64,000 bases of DNA from Lachnospiraceae bacterium (GCA_017626095.1 JAGAJL010000009.1:46249-110248), one strand, 5' to 3'. Numbered from the stretch's first letter, positions 16,762 through 25,885 are shown. The notes: generated by a model from the letters alone, not told the origin. Made by a program: numbers and translations.

Positions 16762-17940
16762 ATGGATGACTTAAAATATTATTTAGAACTGATTTTTAAA
16801 GATGAGATTGAAAAGGTGATTATCAGCAATCCGAGGCTAAAATCGGAGGCTGTCAGAAAAATTACGCTGGAAGCAAAAAAGGATGGCTGGCAGATTGCCG
16901 GATATACTGAAAAGCAGGTGTTTCATGAAAACATCCAGACGGATATGGTAGTTTCGAAGATGCTTGAGTTAGCACAAGGTAACTTTAAGCAGATTAATGC
17001 TTTTTCGAAAACGCAGGAACATATGCTGTTGATTTCCAAAAAGGGAAGCTGTAATTACAAGGTAAATAAAAACGCAAACGACCGAATTGTGGCAGTATCC
17101 GAAAAAGAGAGTCATAACCGGAAAAAGAATTATATTTTGCAGGAAGGTATGCTAATCGAGCCGCTTATGGATATGGGAGTATTTACGAAAGAGGGAAAAG
17201 TCGTAAATGCCATGTATGATAAGTATAAGCAGTTAAACCGCTTTTTGGAAATACTGAATGATGAGATTTCCAAACAAAAACTTGAGCGTATTCATGTGAT
17301 TGATTTTGGATGTGGAAAATCCTATCTGACGTTTGTGGTGTACTATTATTTAACCGAGGTCATGCATCTTGGCGTAGAAATGATTGGATTGGATTTGAAA
17401 GAAGATGTGATTGAAAAATGCAACCGCGCCGCCCAAAAGTATGGTTATGATCATTTACATTTTGAAATGGGAAATATTGATGGCTTTCAGGCTCCATTCG
17501 ATGTTGATATGGTTATCACCTTACACGCATGTGATACTGCCACGGATTTTGCCTTATATAATGCCATTACCTGGAATGCGCGCATGATCTTTTCGGTTCC
17601 CTGTTGTCAGCATGAATTAAACGGCCAGATGAAACCGGAAAATCTGGGCATTTTATCCAGATACGGGATTATTAAAGAACGATTCAGCGCCCTTGCCACG
17701 GATGCTATCCGGGGGAATCTGTTAGAATATTGTGGTTATAGGACACAGCTTTTAGAATTTGTTGACTTTGAACTTACCCCTAAAAATATTATGATTCGGG
17801 CAGTAAAGCGAGCGATGATGCCAAAAAATGCCGCAGAAAAGTATTTACAGGAGATTGAGGCCATCAGAAAAGAGTTTGACTTTGACCCCACATTATATCG
17901 GTTGTTAAGAATTGGAGAGGACGAACATGCAGACGATTAA
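16762..17940 (+). CDS. Class I SAM-dependent methyltransferase (Methyltransf_32-like)
   Basis: A 392-residue protein. The SAM domain begins at about residue 200 with VIDFGCGKSYLTF and contains LHACDTATDFAL and FSVPCCQHELNGQ, the pattern of the GSTCD/Methyltransf_32 group; the first half is a family-specific N-terminal domain. ATG at 16762 has AAAGGA eight bases upstream and begins MDDLKYYLE; the longer 5' extension in the same frame has no site. Substrate is not known; an RNA target is plausible for the group. The end overlaps the next start by 14 bases. Confidence 0.75.
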   Translation: MDDLKYYLELIFKDEIEKVIISNPRLKSEAVRKITLEAKKDGWQIAGYTEKQVFHENIQTDMVVSKMLELAQGNFKQINAFSKTQEHMLLISKKGSCNYKVNKNANDRIVAVSEKESHNRKKNYILQEGMLIEPLMDMGVFTKEGKVVNAMYDKYKQLNRFLEILNDEISKQKLERIHVIDFGCGKSYLTFVVYYYLTEVMHLGVEMIGLDLKEDVIEKCNRAAQKYGYDHLHFEMGNIDGFQAPFDVDMVITLHACDTATDFALYNAITWNARMIFSVPCCQHELNGQMKPENLGILSRYGIIKERFSALATDAIRGNLLEYCGYRTQLLEFVDFELTPKNIMIRAVKRAMMPKNAAEKYLQEIEAIRKEFDFDPTLYRLLRIGEDEHADD

Positions 17941-18442
17941 TCCAAATGAAAAACGAATCCGGGAATTGTTTGAGGAATTGGTTTCGATTGATTCTGTCAG
18001 TTTTTCGGAACGGCAAATGGCTGACTGTTTAACAAAAATTTTGAAAGAAATGAAGTTTGAGGTATCAGAGGATTCAGCCGGAGAATTTTATGGAGGAAAT
18101 GCAGGGAATCTGTATGGCTTTTTAAAAGGAACCGGGGAGGGGACTTCGACACTGTTTGTGGCACACATGGACACTGTTCATCCGGGTGCTTCCAAAAAAG
18201 CAGTTTTCCACGAAGACGGAAAAATTACTTCTGACGGGACGACCGTATTGGGTAGCGACGATGTTGCCGGAATTGTAGAGATTTTGGAAGGGATCCGCCT
18301 CTTGCAGGATAAGAATATTCCGCATGGAGGTATTGAGATTTTATTCCCGATAGCAGAAGAATTATATGATAAGGGAAGTAAGGTTTTCGATTTTTCCGTC
18401 ATAAAATCCAAACAGGCATATATGTATTGGTTTTATACATGA
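17927..18442 (+). pseudogene. Truncated M20-family (PepT-like) peptidase
   Basis: An N-terminal fragment of a zinc M20 peptidase: FVAHMDTVHPG carries the first metal His and following Asp, VLGSDDVAGIVEIL the bridging Asp, and FPIAEELYDKGSK the catalytic Glu. After IKSKQAY the homology stops and the frame ends six codons later; a complete enzyme has about 370-400 residues, so the dimerisation lid and the second half of the catalytic domain are missing. The lost part was not found in the next 400 bases, so a deletion is likely rather than a frameshift. Start ATG overlaps the preceding gene. Confidence 0.8.
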
Positions 18443-18570
18443 TGGAAATGTTATACTTTCAATAAAATAATATATCTTTTTTCAATTGTTGGGCAAAGAA
18501 AAATGGATGGTGAGAGCATAAATATATCTTTTTTGATTTTGGTATTAAAAAAGAAGGTAAAATTGAAAAT

Positions 18571-18591
18571 GCTATAGGGTATACCTATAAC
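18571..18591 (+). promoter_or_regulatory. Cysteine-regulon operator upstream of cysK
   Basis: GCTATAG-N7-CTATAAC, differing by one base from the arms of the sites at 15616 and 26763. Its centre is about 87 bases before the predicted transcription start, a normal position for a LysR activator. Just downstream GATAGC can also pair with the GCTAT of the left arm. Confidence 0.65.
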
Positions 18592-18632
18592 AAGTGATAG
18601 CATTTAAAGATAACGAAAAGGATGTATTGGTA

Positions 18633-18661
18633 TTGACATTCTTTTTTTGGGGGGATAAAAT
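18633..18661 (+). promoter_or_regulatory. Promoter of the cysK leader and cysK
   Basis: TTGACA (18633-18638), a 17-base spacer with a T7G6 run, and TAAAAT (18656-18661). The predicted start near 18668 gives a leader of about 180 bases before cysK. Confidence 0.75.
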
Positions 18662-18707
18662 TTAATTACAACAAATCCTATTTGAAAAGTGGGAAAAGGA
18701 GAAGCTT

Positions 18708-18776
18708 ATGCAGATTATGAAAATGACTATGCGATGTTGTCACCGATATTGCAGCACATGTGAGTTGACAGTGTAA
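18708..18776 (+). CDS. Cysteine-rich leader peptide upstream of cysK
   Basis: A 22-codon ORF, ATG at 18708 and TAA at 18774-18776, that starts MQIMKMTMRCCHRYC and contains four cysteines, two of them adjacent (codons 10, 11, 15 and 18). AAAAGGAG lies five to six bases before the ATG. It begins about 40 bases after the predicted transcription start of cysK and ends 75 bases before it. A short ORF rich in the amino acid made by the following gene is the hallmark of attenuation by ribosome stalling, as known for trp and his leaders and Cys-rich leaders in mycobacteria. The downstream 75 bases contain no clear terminator, so translational coupling or RNA folding over the cysK ribosome site is the likelier mechanism. 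Confidence 0.65.
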   Translation: MQIMKMTMRCCHRYCSTCELTV

Positions 18777-18851
18777 ATCGAAAGAACAACACATACATTG
18801 AAAGAAAAAATTATTTCATTTTGAGTATTGGAATTTTAGGAGGAAATAACA

Positions 18852-19790
18852 ATGAGTCAGATTAAAAAAAGCGCAGCAGAATTAATTGGAAACACACCGA
18901 TTTTAGAGGTAAGTAATTACAGTAGCAATGTAGGAGTGACAGATGCAACGATTCTTGCCAAGTTAGAGTACTTAAACCCCGCAGGTTCCGTAAAGGATCG
19001 TATTGCACTGGCCATGATTGAAGACGCAGAGCAACAGGGGCTATTGAAACCCGGCGCAACGATTATTGAGCCTACCAGCGGCAATACCGGAATTGGTCTT
19101 GCAGCTGTTGCAGCAGCAAAAGGATATAAAGCAATTTTAACTCTGCCTGATACCATGTCGGTAGAAAGAAGAAATCTTCTTGCAGCCTATGGCGCAGAGT
19201 TGGTTTTAACAGAAGGTGCCAAGGGAATGAAGGGCGCGATTGCTAAAGCAGAGGAATTAAAGGAGAGCATTGAGGGTTCTGTTATTCTCGGACAGTTTGT
19301 GAATCCTGCTAATCCGGCTGCACATAAGAAAACGACAGGTCCGGAAATCTGGGAACAGACAGACGGAAAGGTAGATATTTTTGTAGCAGGTGTCGGTACC
19401 GGCGGAACGGTAACCGGTGTCGGTGAATATTTAAAATCACAAAATCCGGACGTAAAAGTGGTTGCAGTAGAACCCGCAACAAGCCCCGTATTATCGAAAG
19501 GAACACCCGGAGCTCACAAGATTCAGGGAATTGGAGCCGGTTTTGTTCCGGATGTGTTAAATACAAAGATTTATGATGAGGTTATTGCCATTGAGAATGA
19601 AGATGCTTTTGCTGAAGGTAAGAGATTTGCCGTAACAGAAGGTATTCTGGTGGGAATTTCATCCGGTGCAGCATTAAAAGCCGCTTCCATTCTGGCAGCA
19701 AGACCGGAAAACAAAGGTAAGAATATTGTGGTACTGCTTCCCGACTCCGGTGACAGATATTTATCCACACCTTTGTTTAGCAATAATTGA
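18852..19790 (+). CDS. cysK: Cysteine synthase A (O-acetylserine sulfhydrylase)
   Basis: A PLP enzyme that makes cysteine from O-acetylserine and sulfide. Lys48 in [11 protein letters not shown] holds [12 protein letters not shown] is the substrate-binding loop; [12 protein letters not shown] binds the PLP phosphate; [15 protein letters not shown] is typical of CysK. Length 312 residues is normal. ATG at 18852 follows TTAGGAGG. Its control region holds an upstream LysR-type operator, a consensus promoter and a Cys-rich leader ORF. A terminator follows at 19839-19870. Confidence 0.96.
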   Translation: MSQIKKSAAELIGNTPILEVSNYSSNVGVTDATILAKLEYLNPAGSVKDRIALAMIEDAEQQGLLKPGATIIEPTSGNTGIGLAAVAAAKGYKAILTLPDTMSVERRNLLAAYGAELVLTEGAKGMKGAIAKAEELKESIEGSVILGQFVNPANPAAHKKTTGPEIWEQTDGKVDIFVAGVGTGGTVTGVGEYLKSQNPDVKVVAVEPATSPVLSKGTPGAHKIQGIGAGFVPDVLNTKIYDEVIAIENEDAFAEGKRFAVTEGILVGISSGAALKAASILAARPENKGKNIVVLLPDSGDRYLSTPLFSNN

Positions 19791-19838
19791 TGAAAGCGCT
19801 TCAATAATTTTTTCATTCCTGTTTTCATAAGAAATTTT

Positions 19839-19870
19839 AAATGACAGTCTTTTTTAAGGCTGTCATTTTT
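19839..19870 (+). terminator. Terminator after cysK
   Basis: AAATGACAG (19839-19847) pairs with CTGTCATTT (19860-19868) and is followed by T residues. Confidence 0.8.
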
Positions 19871-19942
19871 GTTATAATTATGAATGTAGGTGTCAATGAA
19901 GCATAATTTGCAATGGAATCTTTATAAAAACAGGAAATACAT

Positions 19943-22846
19943 ATGAACCAAAAGTACGAGAAGATAAATTTTATAATAAAGTGCTGTAGCGTGTTAGCAA
20001 TGGTCAGTATTCTGCTATATGCCATTTTGGGTGAAATCTTTCTGCCGTCAGAGCGAGATGATGAAGCATTTTTCTGTACAATGTATGAAAGCACATGGAC
20101 ACAGGTTTTTTCAGATGGCAGCACCGAACAGATTCAACTTCCCGGGAAAATTAAAACAGATTATAAAAATGAAAATAGGATAGAAATCAGAAATATCCTT
20201 CCCATGGAAATAGAAGAGGGAACTTATCTGATTTTTAGGACTGCCAAACAGGATTTTACGATTTATGTAGATGGTGAACTTCGTAAAGAGTATTCAACGA
20301 AAAACAGCCGTTTTATGGGAAACGTGAGCCCTACCTATTATTTGTTTGTGGATATCGGACCGGATGATGCCGGAAAGACAATCAGGGTTATTGCAAAAAG
20401 CCCTGAGCGGCATCTGGGTGATTTTCATTTTATTTACTTTGCCAGTTACGGTGGATTTTGGCAGCATATGATACAGGAACAGGGTCGCATTCTGGTGATT
20501 GGTGTGATTATGCTTACGTTGGCGATTCTTTCGCTGATACTTAGTCTCGGTTTCCGGATTGCATATTATAAGGAACAGAAACTGGTAAGTTTAAGTCTTG
20601 GTGTCATTGTGGTTGCGGTATGGATTTTCGCCAATTCGGCTTTCCGCCAATTGATTTTTGATAATGTTTCTGTTATCGGTGATATTGCTTTTTTCATGGT
20701 CATGATTATGCCGATTCCCTATGCAGATTATATGAATCAGCTGCAGGGAAAACGTTACAAAAAATTCTATTATGCGGCTGAAATTCTGGCATTATTAGAT
20801 CTTGTGGTCTGTACCATTATATATGCATGTGGACTATCAGACTTAGCAGAACTGTTTATCATTATGGCGCTGGTTCTGTTTTTCACTTTATCCATCATTG
20901 TTGTATCTATGATATGGGATATCTTTAACAAAAAAATCAAAGACTACTGGGTTTCGGCGGCTGCATTTGCACTGGCTGCAGTGGTAGCGGTAATTCAGGT
21001 ATTAAATTATATGAACAATGACAAGGCGTTTGATATATCAATTGCAACTTTGGGGCTGGGACTGATGTTGTTAGTTACCATTGTTGATACCGTTTCCGAG
21101 ATGATGAAGATACAGCGGGAGCGAAACAGTGCCGTAGTGGCCAATGAAACAAAAAGTCAGTTTCTTGCCAATATGTCCCATGAAATCCGCACACCAATCA
21201 ATGCGGTGCTTGGAATGAATGAGATGATTATGAGAGAAACTTCGGAAGAAAACATCTTATCCTATGCAAAAGATGTAGATAGTTCCGGTCATACGCTGCT
21301 TTCGCTTGTCAATGATATTCTGGATTTTTCCAAGATTGAATCTGGGAAAATGGAGCTTCTGGAAAGTGATTATGACTTAAAAACAATGATTGACAATATC
21401 TTGCTTTTGGTAAAAAAACGTGCGGATGAAAAAGCGTTGGATTTACGGGTCGTTGTCAATCCTTTAATCCCCAGATTTCTATTCGGAGACAAAAACCGTT
21501 TACAACAGGCCATTACCAATTTGATGACGAATGCCATCAAATATACTGATACCGGCTACGTAGAGTTAAAGATTGATTTTGAAAAAGAACAGGATAATAT
21601 AATAAAACTTTATATCTTTGTGTCAGACAGCGGGCGTGGGATTAAGGAAGAAGATGCAGAAAAACTGTTTGATGCATTCCAGCGTATGGATGAAATCAAT
21701 AATCGAAATATTGAGGGAACCGGACTGGGACTTGCCATTACAAAGCGTTTAGTAGAGCTGATGGGCGGTGAAATCAGTGTGGAAAGCAAATACGGAAAAG
21801 GAAGCTGTTTTTGGATTCATCTGGAGCAGACAATCCGTTTTGATGAACCGATTTCAGAATATCATTTGGAAGAAAAGTCTTCCGTTTCTGATAAAAAATC
21901 CTATAGCTGGATTGTCGCCAAAGGAATGAAAATTTTGGCAGTTGATGATGTTGCGATGAATTTAAAGGTACTATCCGGATTTTTAAAGAAATCGGAAATG
22001 ACCATTGATATGTGTACCAGAGGTGCTGAGGCCATTGAAGCATGGAAGAAAAATAAATATGATCTGGTTCTTTTAGATCATATGATGCCGCTTATGGATG
22101 GCATTGAATGTGCTAAGATTATGTGGAGCGAGCCCGGACCGAATGAGGGAGTTCCCATTGTTATGCTGACGGCCAATGCTATTCATGGCATGAAAGAACA
22201 ATATATGGATTTGGGTTTTGCAGATTATTTGTCAAAACCCTATACGCAGGAGCAGTTAAATGATGTGCTTTGCAGGAATCTTCCCAAAGGAAGCTTTCGT
22301 CTGTGTCAGAATACTCTCAATTCCATTGAAGATGGAACAACCGATACAAAGGAGCAGGATAAACAAAAAACATCAACCAAAATAAAAGAACAGGATGAAC
22401 AAAAAACACCATCCGATATAAAAGAGCAGGATGAACAAAAAACATCATCCGATATAAAAGAACAGGATGAACAAAAAACATCATCCAATATAAAAGCTTC
22501 AGAAGCATATCAGGTTCAGATTAATGAAAAGATTGGCTTGGAGTTTTGCGGCGGTAACCGGGACTTTTATCTGGAAATGATTCGAGAGTTTGCGCAGGAT
22601 AACCAATTGGATAAGCTGGAAACCTATTTTACTGAAAAGGACTGGAAACAGTATCGGATTACGGTTCATGCATTAAAGGGAACATCGTTAACATTTGGTT
22701 TTGAAAACTTTTCACAAGAAGCGAAGGATATGGAGATGGCTGTAAAGAGTGAAGATTATACATATGTAGAATCGAATCATGAACGATTGATTACACATTA
22801 TAAGCAGGTCATTTCTTTCATCCGGGAGAATTATGGAGTGGAGTAA
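19943..22846 (+). CDS. Hybrid sensor histidine kinase with REC and Hpt domains
   Basis: A 967-residue membrane phosphorelay protein. Order: one membrane helix (16-35), an extracellular sensory domain (about 36-170), seven membrane helices (about 175-390), HisKA with His413 in MSHEIRTPINAV, HATPase with N, G1 (DSGRGI) and G2 (GTGLGLAI) boxes, a receiver with Asp712 in LVLLDHMMP, a Gln/Lys/Asp-rich repeat linker (about 803-850) and a C-terminal Hpt with His909 in VHALKGTS. The extracellular plus seven-helix form recalls 7TM receptor kinases (7TMR-DISM type). Signal and output are unknown: no separate response regulator is nearby. The next gene starts two bases after the stop. Confidence 0.92.
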   Translation: MNQKYEKINFIIKCCSVLAMVSILLYAILGEIFLPSERDDEAFFCTMYESTWTQVFSDGSTEQIQLPGKIKTDYKNENRIEIRNILPMEIEEGTYLIFRTAKQDFTIYVDGELRKEYSTKNSRFMGNVSPTYYLFVDIGPDDAGKTIRVIAKSPERHLGDFHFIYFASYGGFWQHMIQEQGRILVIGVIMLTLAILSLILSLGFRIAYYKEQKLVSLSLGVIVVAVWIFANSAFRQLIFDNVSVIGDIAFFMVMIMPIPYADYMNQLQGKRYKKFYYAAEILALLDLVVCTIIYACGLSDLAELFIIMALVLFFTLSIIVVSMIWDIFNKKIKDYWVSAAAFALAAVVAVIQVLNYMNNDKAFDISIATLGLGLMLLVTIVDTVSEMMKIQRERNSAVVANETKSQFLANMSHEIRTPINAVLGMNEMIMRETSEENILSYAKDVDSSGHTLLSLVNDILDFSKIESGKMELLESDYDLKTMIDNILLLVKKRADEKALDLRVVVNPLIPRFLFGDKNRLQQAITNLMTNAIKYTDTGYVELKIDFEKEQDNIIKLYIFVSDSGRGIKEEDAEKLFDAFQRMDEINNRNIEGTGLGLAITKRLVELMGGEISVESKYGKGSCFWIHLEQTIRFDEPISEYHLEEKSSVSDKKSYSWIVAKGMKILAVDDVAMNLKVLSGFLKKSEMTIDMCTRGAEAIEAWKKNKYDLVLLDHMMPLMDGIECAKIMWSEPGPNEGVPIVMLTANAIHGMKEQYMDLGFADYLSKPYTQEQLNDVLCRNLPKGSFRLCQNTLNSIEDGTTDTKEQDKQKTSTKIKEQDEQKTPSDIKEQDEQKTSSDIKEQDEQKTSSNIKASEAYQVQINEKIGLEFCGGNRDFYLEMIREFAQDNQLDKLETYFTEKDWKQYRITVHALKGTSLTFGFENFSQEAKDMEMAVKSEDYTYVESNHERLITHYKQVISFIRENYGVE
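22349..22492 (+). repeat. Four 36-bp in-frame repeats in kinase linker
   Basis: Four consecutive 36-base units encode the 12-residue unit KEQDEQKTSSDI with small changes. They lie between the receiver and Hpt domains, so copy number would set the length of a flexible linker without changing frame. Confidence 0.92.
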
Positions 22847-22848
22847 AA

Positions 22849-23871
22849 ATGAAGATTTTAGTATACGGAGCAGGCGTAATTGGCAGCTTTTTGTGTCATG
22901 TATTGTGTGAAAACGGTCATGATGTAACCCTGCTTGCAAGAGGTAAGCGCAAAGAATTGTTAGACAGGGAAGGTCTGGTTTTGCATCATTATTTTGGTGG
23001 AGAAGTGACAACCGATTATCCAATCATAACCGATGCGATTGGCGATGCGCATTATGACGTGATTTTTGCAGTTATGCAGTATAAACAGTTGCAGACGATT
23101 TTGGGAGAACTGATTGAAGCTGATGCAGATACAATTGTCTGTGTCGGAAATAATATGCATGCAAAATATATGGCAAAAACCATAAGGGAACAGTCCGCGA
23201 AACCGAAAGAAGTGTTGTTTGGATTTCAGGGAACCGGTGGAGAACGTACGGACAGTTACATGGTCAGCGTCTGCTTTGGAAACGGTTCTATGACTATCGG
23301 ACCTGTGACAGATGGAGAAAAAAGAGATGGTGCGGATGATGACAGTTTTGCAAAACAGGATGAAAGTGCTAATTTTGCACAGCTGAAAGAAAAGATGGAA
23401 GGAATCTTTGCAAAGACGGAGTATACATTAAATTGGGTGCCGGATATGGATTCGTGGTACAAATGTCATCTAGCTTTTGTGTTACCGGGTGCTTACTTAT
23501 CCTATATTTTAGAATGCAATCTGTATCAGTGCAAAATGAAACAAATCACGTTGTTGTTGGATGCGGTATGGGAAGCGCATATGGCATTGAAAGATATGGG
23601 ATATATGATCTTGCCAAAAGGCAATGATGTATATTTTAAAAGAGGTCCCAAACGATTTTTTACAATGGCACCAAAATTGTTTGTTATGACAAGAACAAAA
23701 ATGGGAGAACTTGCTATGAGCAACCATTGCAAAAATGCAGTTGGTGAAATGGAAGATTTAAGTGATGATTTTTCCAAGATGCTGGGAAACAGAGAAGATG
23801 ATATGAAGGCATGGAAGAAATTAAAAGCGCAGATGCCCTCATGGAAGAAGCTTCATAAAATTTATGACTGA
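22849..23871 (+). CDS. Ketopantoate reductase family protein (ApbA/PanE-like)
   Basis: A 340-residue NAD(P)-dependent reductase: the Rossmann start MKILVYGAGVIGSFLCHVL and a C-terminal helical domain with WYKCHLAFVLPGAY. The family reduces 2-dehydropantoate in pantothenate synthesis, but a large paralogous group in Clostridia has other, mostly unknown substrates, and this protein is longer than PanE (about 300) and differs in the catalytic helix. It starts two bases after the sensor kinase stop, probably by translational coupling. It ends before a strong bidirectional terminator. Confidence 0.7.
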   Translation: MKILVYGAGVIGSFLCHVLCENGHDVTLLARGKRKELLDREGLVLHHYFGGEVTTDYPIITDAIGDAHYDVIFAVMQYKQLQTILGELIEADADTIVCVGNNMHAKYMAKTIREQSAKPKEVLFGFQGTGGERTDSYMVSVCFGNGSMTIGPVTDGEKRDGADDDSFAKQDESANFAQLKEKMEGIFAKTEYTLNWVPDMDSWYKCHLAFVLPGAYLSYILECNLYQCKMKQITLLLDAVWEAHMALKDMGYMILPKGNDVYFKRGPKRFFTMAPKLFVMTRTKMGELAMSNHCKNAVGEMEDLSDDFSKMLGNREDDMKAWKKLKAQMPSWKKLHKIYD

Positions 23872-23880
23872 TTTTATTAA

Positions 23881-23934
23881 ATGCCCGGTTTTGCAAAAGA
23901 ACTGTTTCTACTGCAAAAACGGGCATCCTTTTTT
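23881..23934. terminator. Bidirectional terminator between convergent genes
   Basis: ATGCCCGGTTTTGCA (23881-23895) pairs with TGCAAAAACGGGCAT (23912-23926), followed by CCTTTTTTG on the plus strand. It serves the plus-strand reductase gene and probably the minus-strand SmsB gene. Confidence 0.8.
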
Positions 23935-23966
23935 GTTTTGCTATGCCGTTTAGAAAGCATATTGGT

Positions 23967-24887
23967 TTATTTCAAAAATCCTTCAATGATTTTTTGCTCA
24001 GCTTCTTCTTCGGTCAGCCCCAGTGTACAGAGCTTGATGATCTGTTCGCCGGCAATTTTACCGATGGCAGCCTCGTGGATTAAAGAAGCGTCAATATTGC
24101 TTGCATGAAGCTCCGGTGCTGCATTGACGACACCATTTCCGGAAAGAATGCCGTCACATTCAGAATGACCGCTACAACGACAGTTGCCACGGATTACGGA
24201 ATGATATTCCTGATAAGAGTTACCTTTGGCTACCGAACGGGATACTAAATCGACAGCACTGTCATCTCCATTCATGGATACATCAAAATCGGAACTGACT
24301 TTTTCTTCGTGATCCGTAAGCAGACGCTCACGAATAATCAGTTTGGCACCTGCAGCCAGATTCGCTTTGGTGATTCGATGGGAATGACTGACGCCACTGA
24401 TTTGCATCGTATCCATTTCCAGATAGGAATCTTCAGCCATTTCCACTTCCGTAACAGGGTCGATATTGCGTTCGCCTGTTCCGTTTCCCGTACCGATGTG
24501 TTTTTCTTTATAAAGGACTTTGGCTCCTTTTCCGATGATGAAACGATGGATACCATTGTGACGGGCTTCTTCCTTCCCGTCAGAATGAACGCCACATCCG
24601 GCTACAATGATAACATCGGCACCGTCTTCTACAATAAAGTCGTTATAAACCGTATCACTGATTCCGCTGTGCGTGATACAGGCAGGAATATAAACGGTTT
24701 CCTGCTCTTCTTTACAACTTATGTGAATCTCAATACCGGGTTTGTCTTTTTTTGCCGTGATTTTGATGTGTTTGGATGACTGTCTGGCGACACAGCCACT
24801 GTCTTCACGAATATTATAGGCACCTTTAAATTCACCCTTATAGTCGGAAATCTCAGTTAAGAGTTTTTCTGTTATTTCATTCATCAT
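23967..24887 (-). CDS. smsB: SmsB (SufB/SufD-type scaffold of minimal SUF Fe-S system)
   Basis: A 306-residue SufBD-family beta-helix protein: VYIPACITHSGISDTVYNDFIVEDGADVIIVAGCGVHSDG and the C-terminal ASNIDASLIHEAAIGKIAGEQIIKLCTLGLTEEEAEQKIIEGF are family hallmarks. At about 300 residues it lacks the N-terminal domain of SufB (about 470). Together with the overlapping ATPase gene upstream it makes a two-gene SufC-SufB unit, the SMS (SUF-like minimal) system known from archaea and anaerobic bacteria. It should assemble Fe-S clusters. Start ATG overlaps the ATPase end by 11 bases. Confidence 0.85.
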   Translation of the reverse strand: MMNEITEKLLTEISDYKGEFKGAYNIREDSGCVARQSSKHIKITAKKDKPGIEIHISCKEEQETVYIPACITHSGISDTVYNDFIVEDGADVIIVAGCGVHSDGKEEARHNGIHRFIIGKGAKVLYKEKHIGTGNGTGERNIDPVTEVEMAEDSYLEMDTMQISGVSHSHRITKANLAAGAKLIIRERLLTDHEEKVSSDFDVSMNGDDSAVDLVSRSVAKGNSYQEYHSVIRGNCRCSGHSECDGILSGNGVVNAAPELHASNIDASLIHEAAIGKIAGEQIIKLCTLGLTEEEAEQKIIEGFLK

Positions 24888-25617
24888 AAACTCTCCTTTG
24901 TAGTGGAATGCATGGGCAGGAGCATTGTCTGTTCCCGGATAAAATTGTGGGAAGAATTTCTTCTTTTGGACCGAAGGTGTTGATTTTTCCGTCGGTAACT
25001 ACTGCAACATAGTCCGCAATTTCCATAATGCGTTCCTGATGGGAAATAATAACCAAAGAACGGTTGCTGTTTTTCTTGATTGATTCAAAAGCAGAGATCA
25101 GATTGGAAAAACTCCAAAGATCAATACCTGCTTCCGGTTCATCAAAAACCAAGAGTTCGGCATCTTTTCGATTTAAGACGGTAGCAATTTCGATTCGTTT
25201 GCTTTCGCCGCCGGATAAGGATGCATCAACTTCACGGTCGATATATTCCTGTGCACACAAGCCAACCGTTGCAAGCATACCGCATAGTTTATCCTCGGAT
25301 AATTTTTCTTCATTGGCAAGCTCTAACAAATCACGCACCGAAAGACCTTTAAAGCGGACCGGCTGTTGAAATGCATAGGCAATCCCTTTTTTTGCCCTGT
25401 CTGTAATCGACATATGCGTAATGTCTTCCCCATTATAGATAATATTTCCTTCACTTACTTCATAAAGTCCTGCTATAATTTTGGCAAGGGATGTCTTGCC
25501 GCCACCATTCGGACCGGTGATCACAGTCAGTTTTCCTTCGGGAACCGTTAAATCAATCCCTTTTAGTATTTCTTCTCCTTCCGGAGTTTTCCAGTGTATA
25601 TTCTTTAATTCGAGCAT
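24877..25617 (-). CDS. smsC: SmsC (SufC-type ATPase of minimal SUF Fe-S system)
   Basis: A 246-residue soluble ABC ATPase that works with SmsB. Walker A GPNGGGKTSL, Q-loop YAFQQPVRFKG, signature LSGGESKRIEIA, Walker B LLVFDEPEAGIDLW and switch His in IISHQER are all as in SufC, including the SGGESKR form that separates SufC from transporters. An unusual tail NRQCSCPCIPLQRR puts three Cys close together at the C-terminus. AGGAGCG lies before the ATG. No cysteine desulfurase or SufU gene lies in the window. Confidence 0.88.
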   Translation of the reverse strand: MLELKNIHWKTPEGEEILKGIDLTVPEGKLTVITGPNGGGKTSLAKIIAGLYEVSEGNIIYNGEDITHMSITDRAKKGIAYAFQQPVRFKGLSVRDLLELANEEKLSEDKLCGMLATVGLCAQEYIDREVDASLSGGESKRIEIATVLNRKDAELLVFDEPEAGIDLWSFSNLISAFESIKKNSNRSLVIISHQERIMEIADYVAVVTDGKINTFGPKEEILPTILSGNRQCSCPCIPLQRRVYDE

Positions 25618-25763
25618 GTTTCGCTCCTTCCAATTTTTTGTAATAGCTTCTTAATATTATTATTTCCAAATTTTTACAATTCAGACATTTCTTTTCCAAA
25701 TAATTACTATATCATAAAATATTCGGAATGCCTATCATTTTCGTTTGTTGACGGTTTTTTCGT

Positions 25764-25862
25764 TACCTGCCACACTCTCCAAATAATATAACGCAAAACA
25801 TTTTACGAGGCTTTCGTAATGAGGTTTGCGCTAGCTGCAGGTACAAAGCAGTGTGGCAGGTA
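25764..25862. promoter_or_regulatory. Three-tier inverted repeat between smsC and the ZIP gene
   Basis: Outer arms of 13 bases (TACCTGCCACACT at 25764-25776; complement at 25850-25862) are perfect. Inside are ACGCAAA with TTTGCGC (one end mispaired) and TTACGA with TCGTAA. Thus the whole 99-base region can fold as one long interrupted hairpin, in RNA or as a cruciform. It lies in the divergent control region of smsCB and the ZIP transporter, and is followed on the plus strand by a small terminator-like hairpin. Confidence 0.55.
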
Positions 25863-25885
25863 TGAAAAAGAAAAACAGAAGGACG

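Noticed and set aside
22349-22492. CRISPR-like regular repeats
   Set aside because: The 36-base units are contiguous and in frame with a protein, with no spacers and no cas genes nearby.
22306-22508. Minus-strand ORFs rich in repeated SCSFISDDVFC words
   Set aside because: They are the reverse reading of the 36-bp repeats in the hybrid kinase; no ribosome site or independent signal.
24309-24779. 156-codon plus-strand ORF opposite smsB
   Set aside because: It is the antisense of well-conserved SufBD coding sequence and shows no family features.
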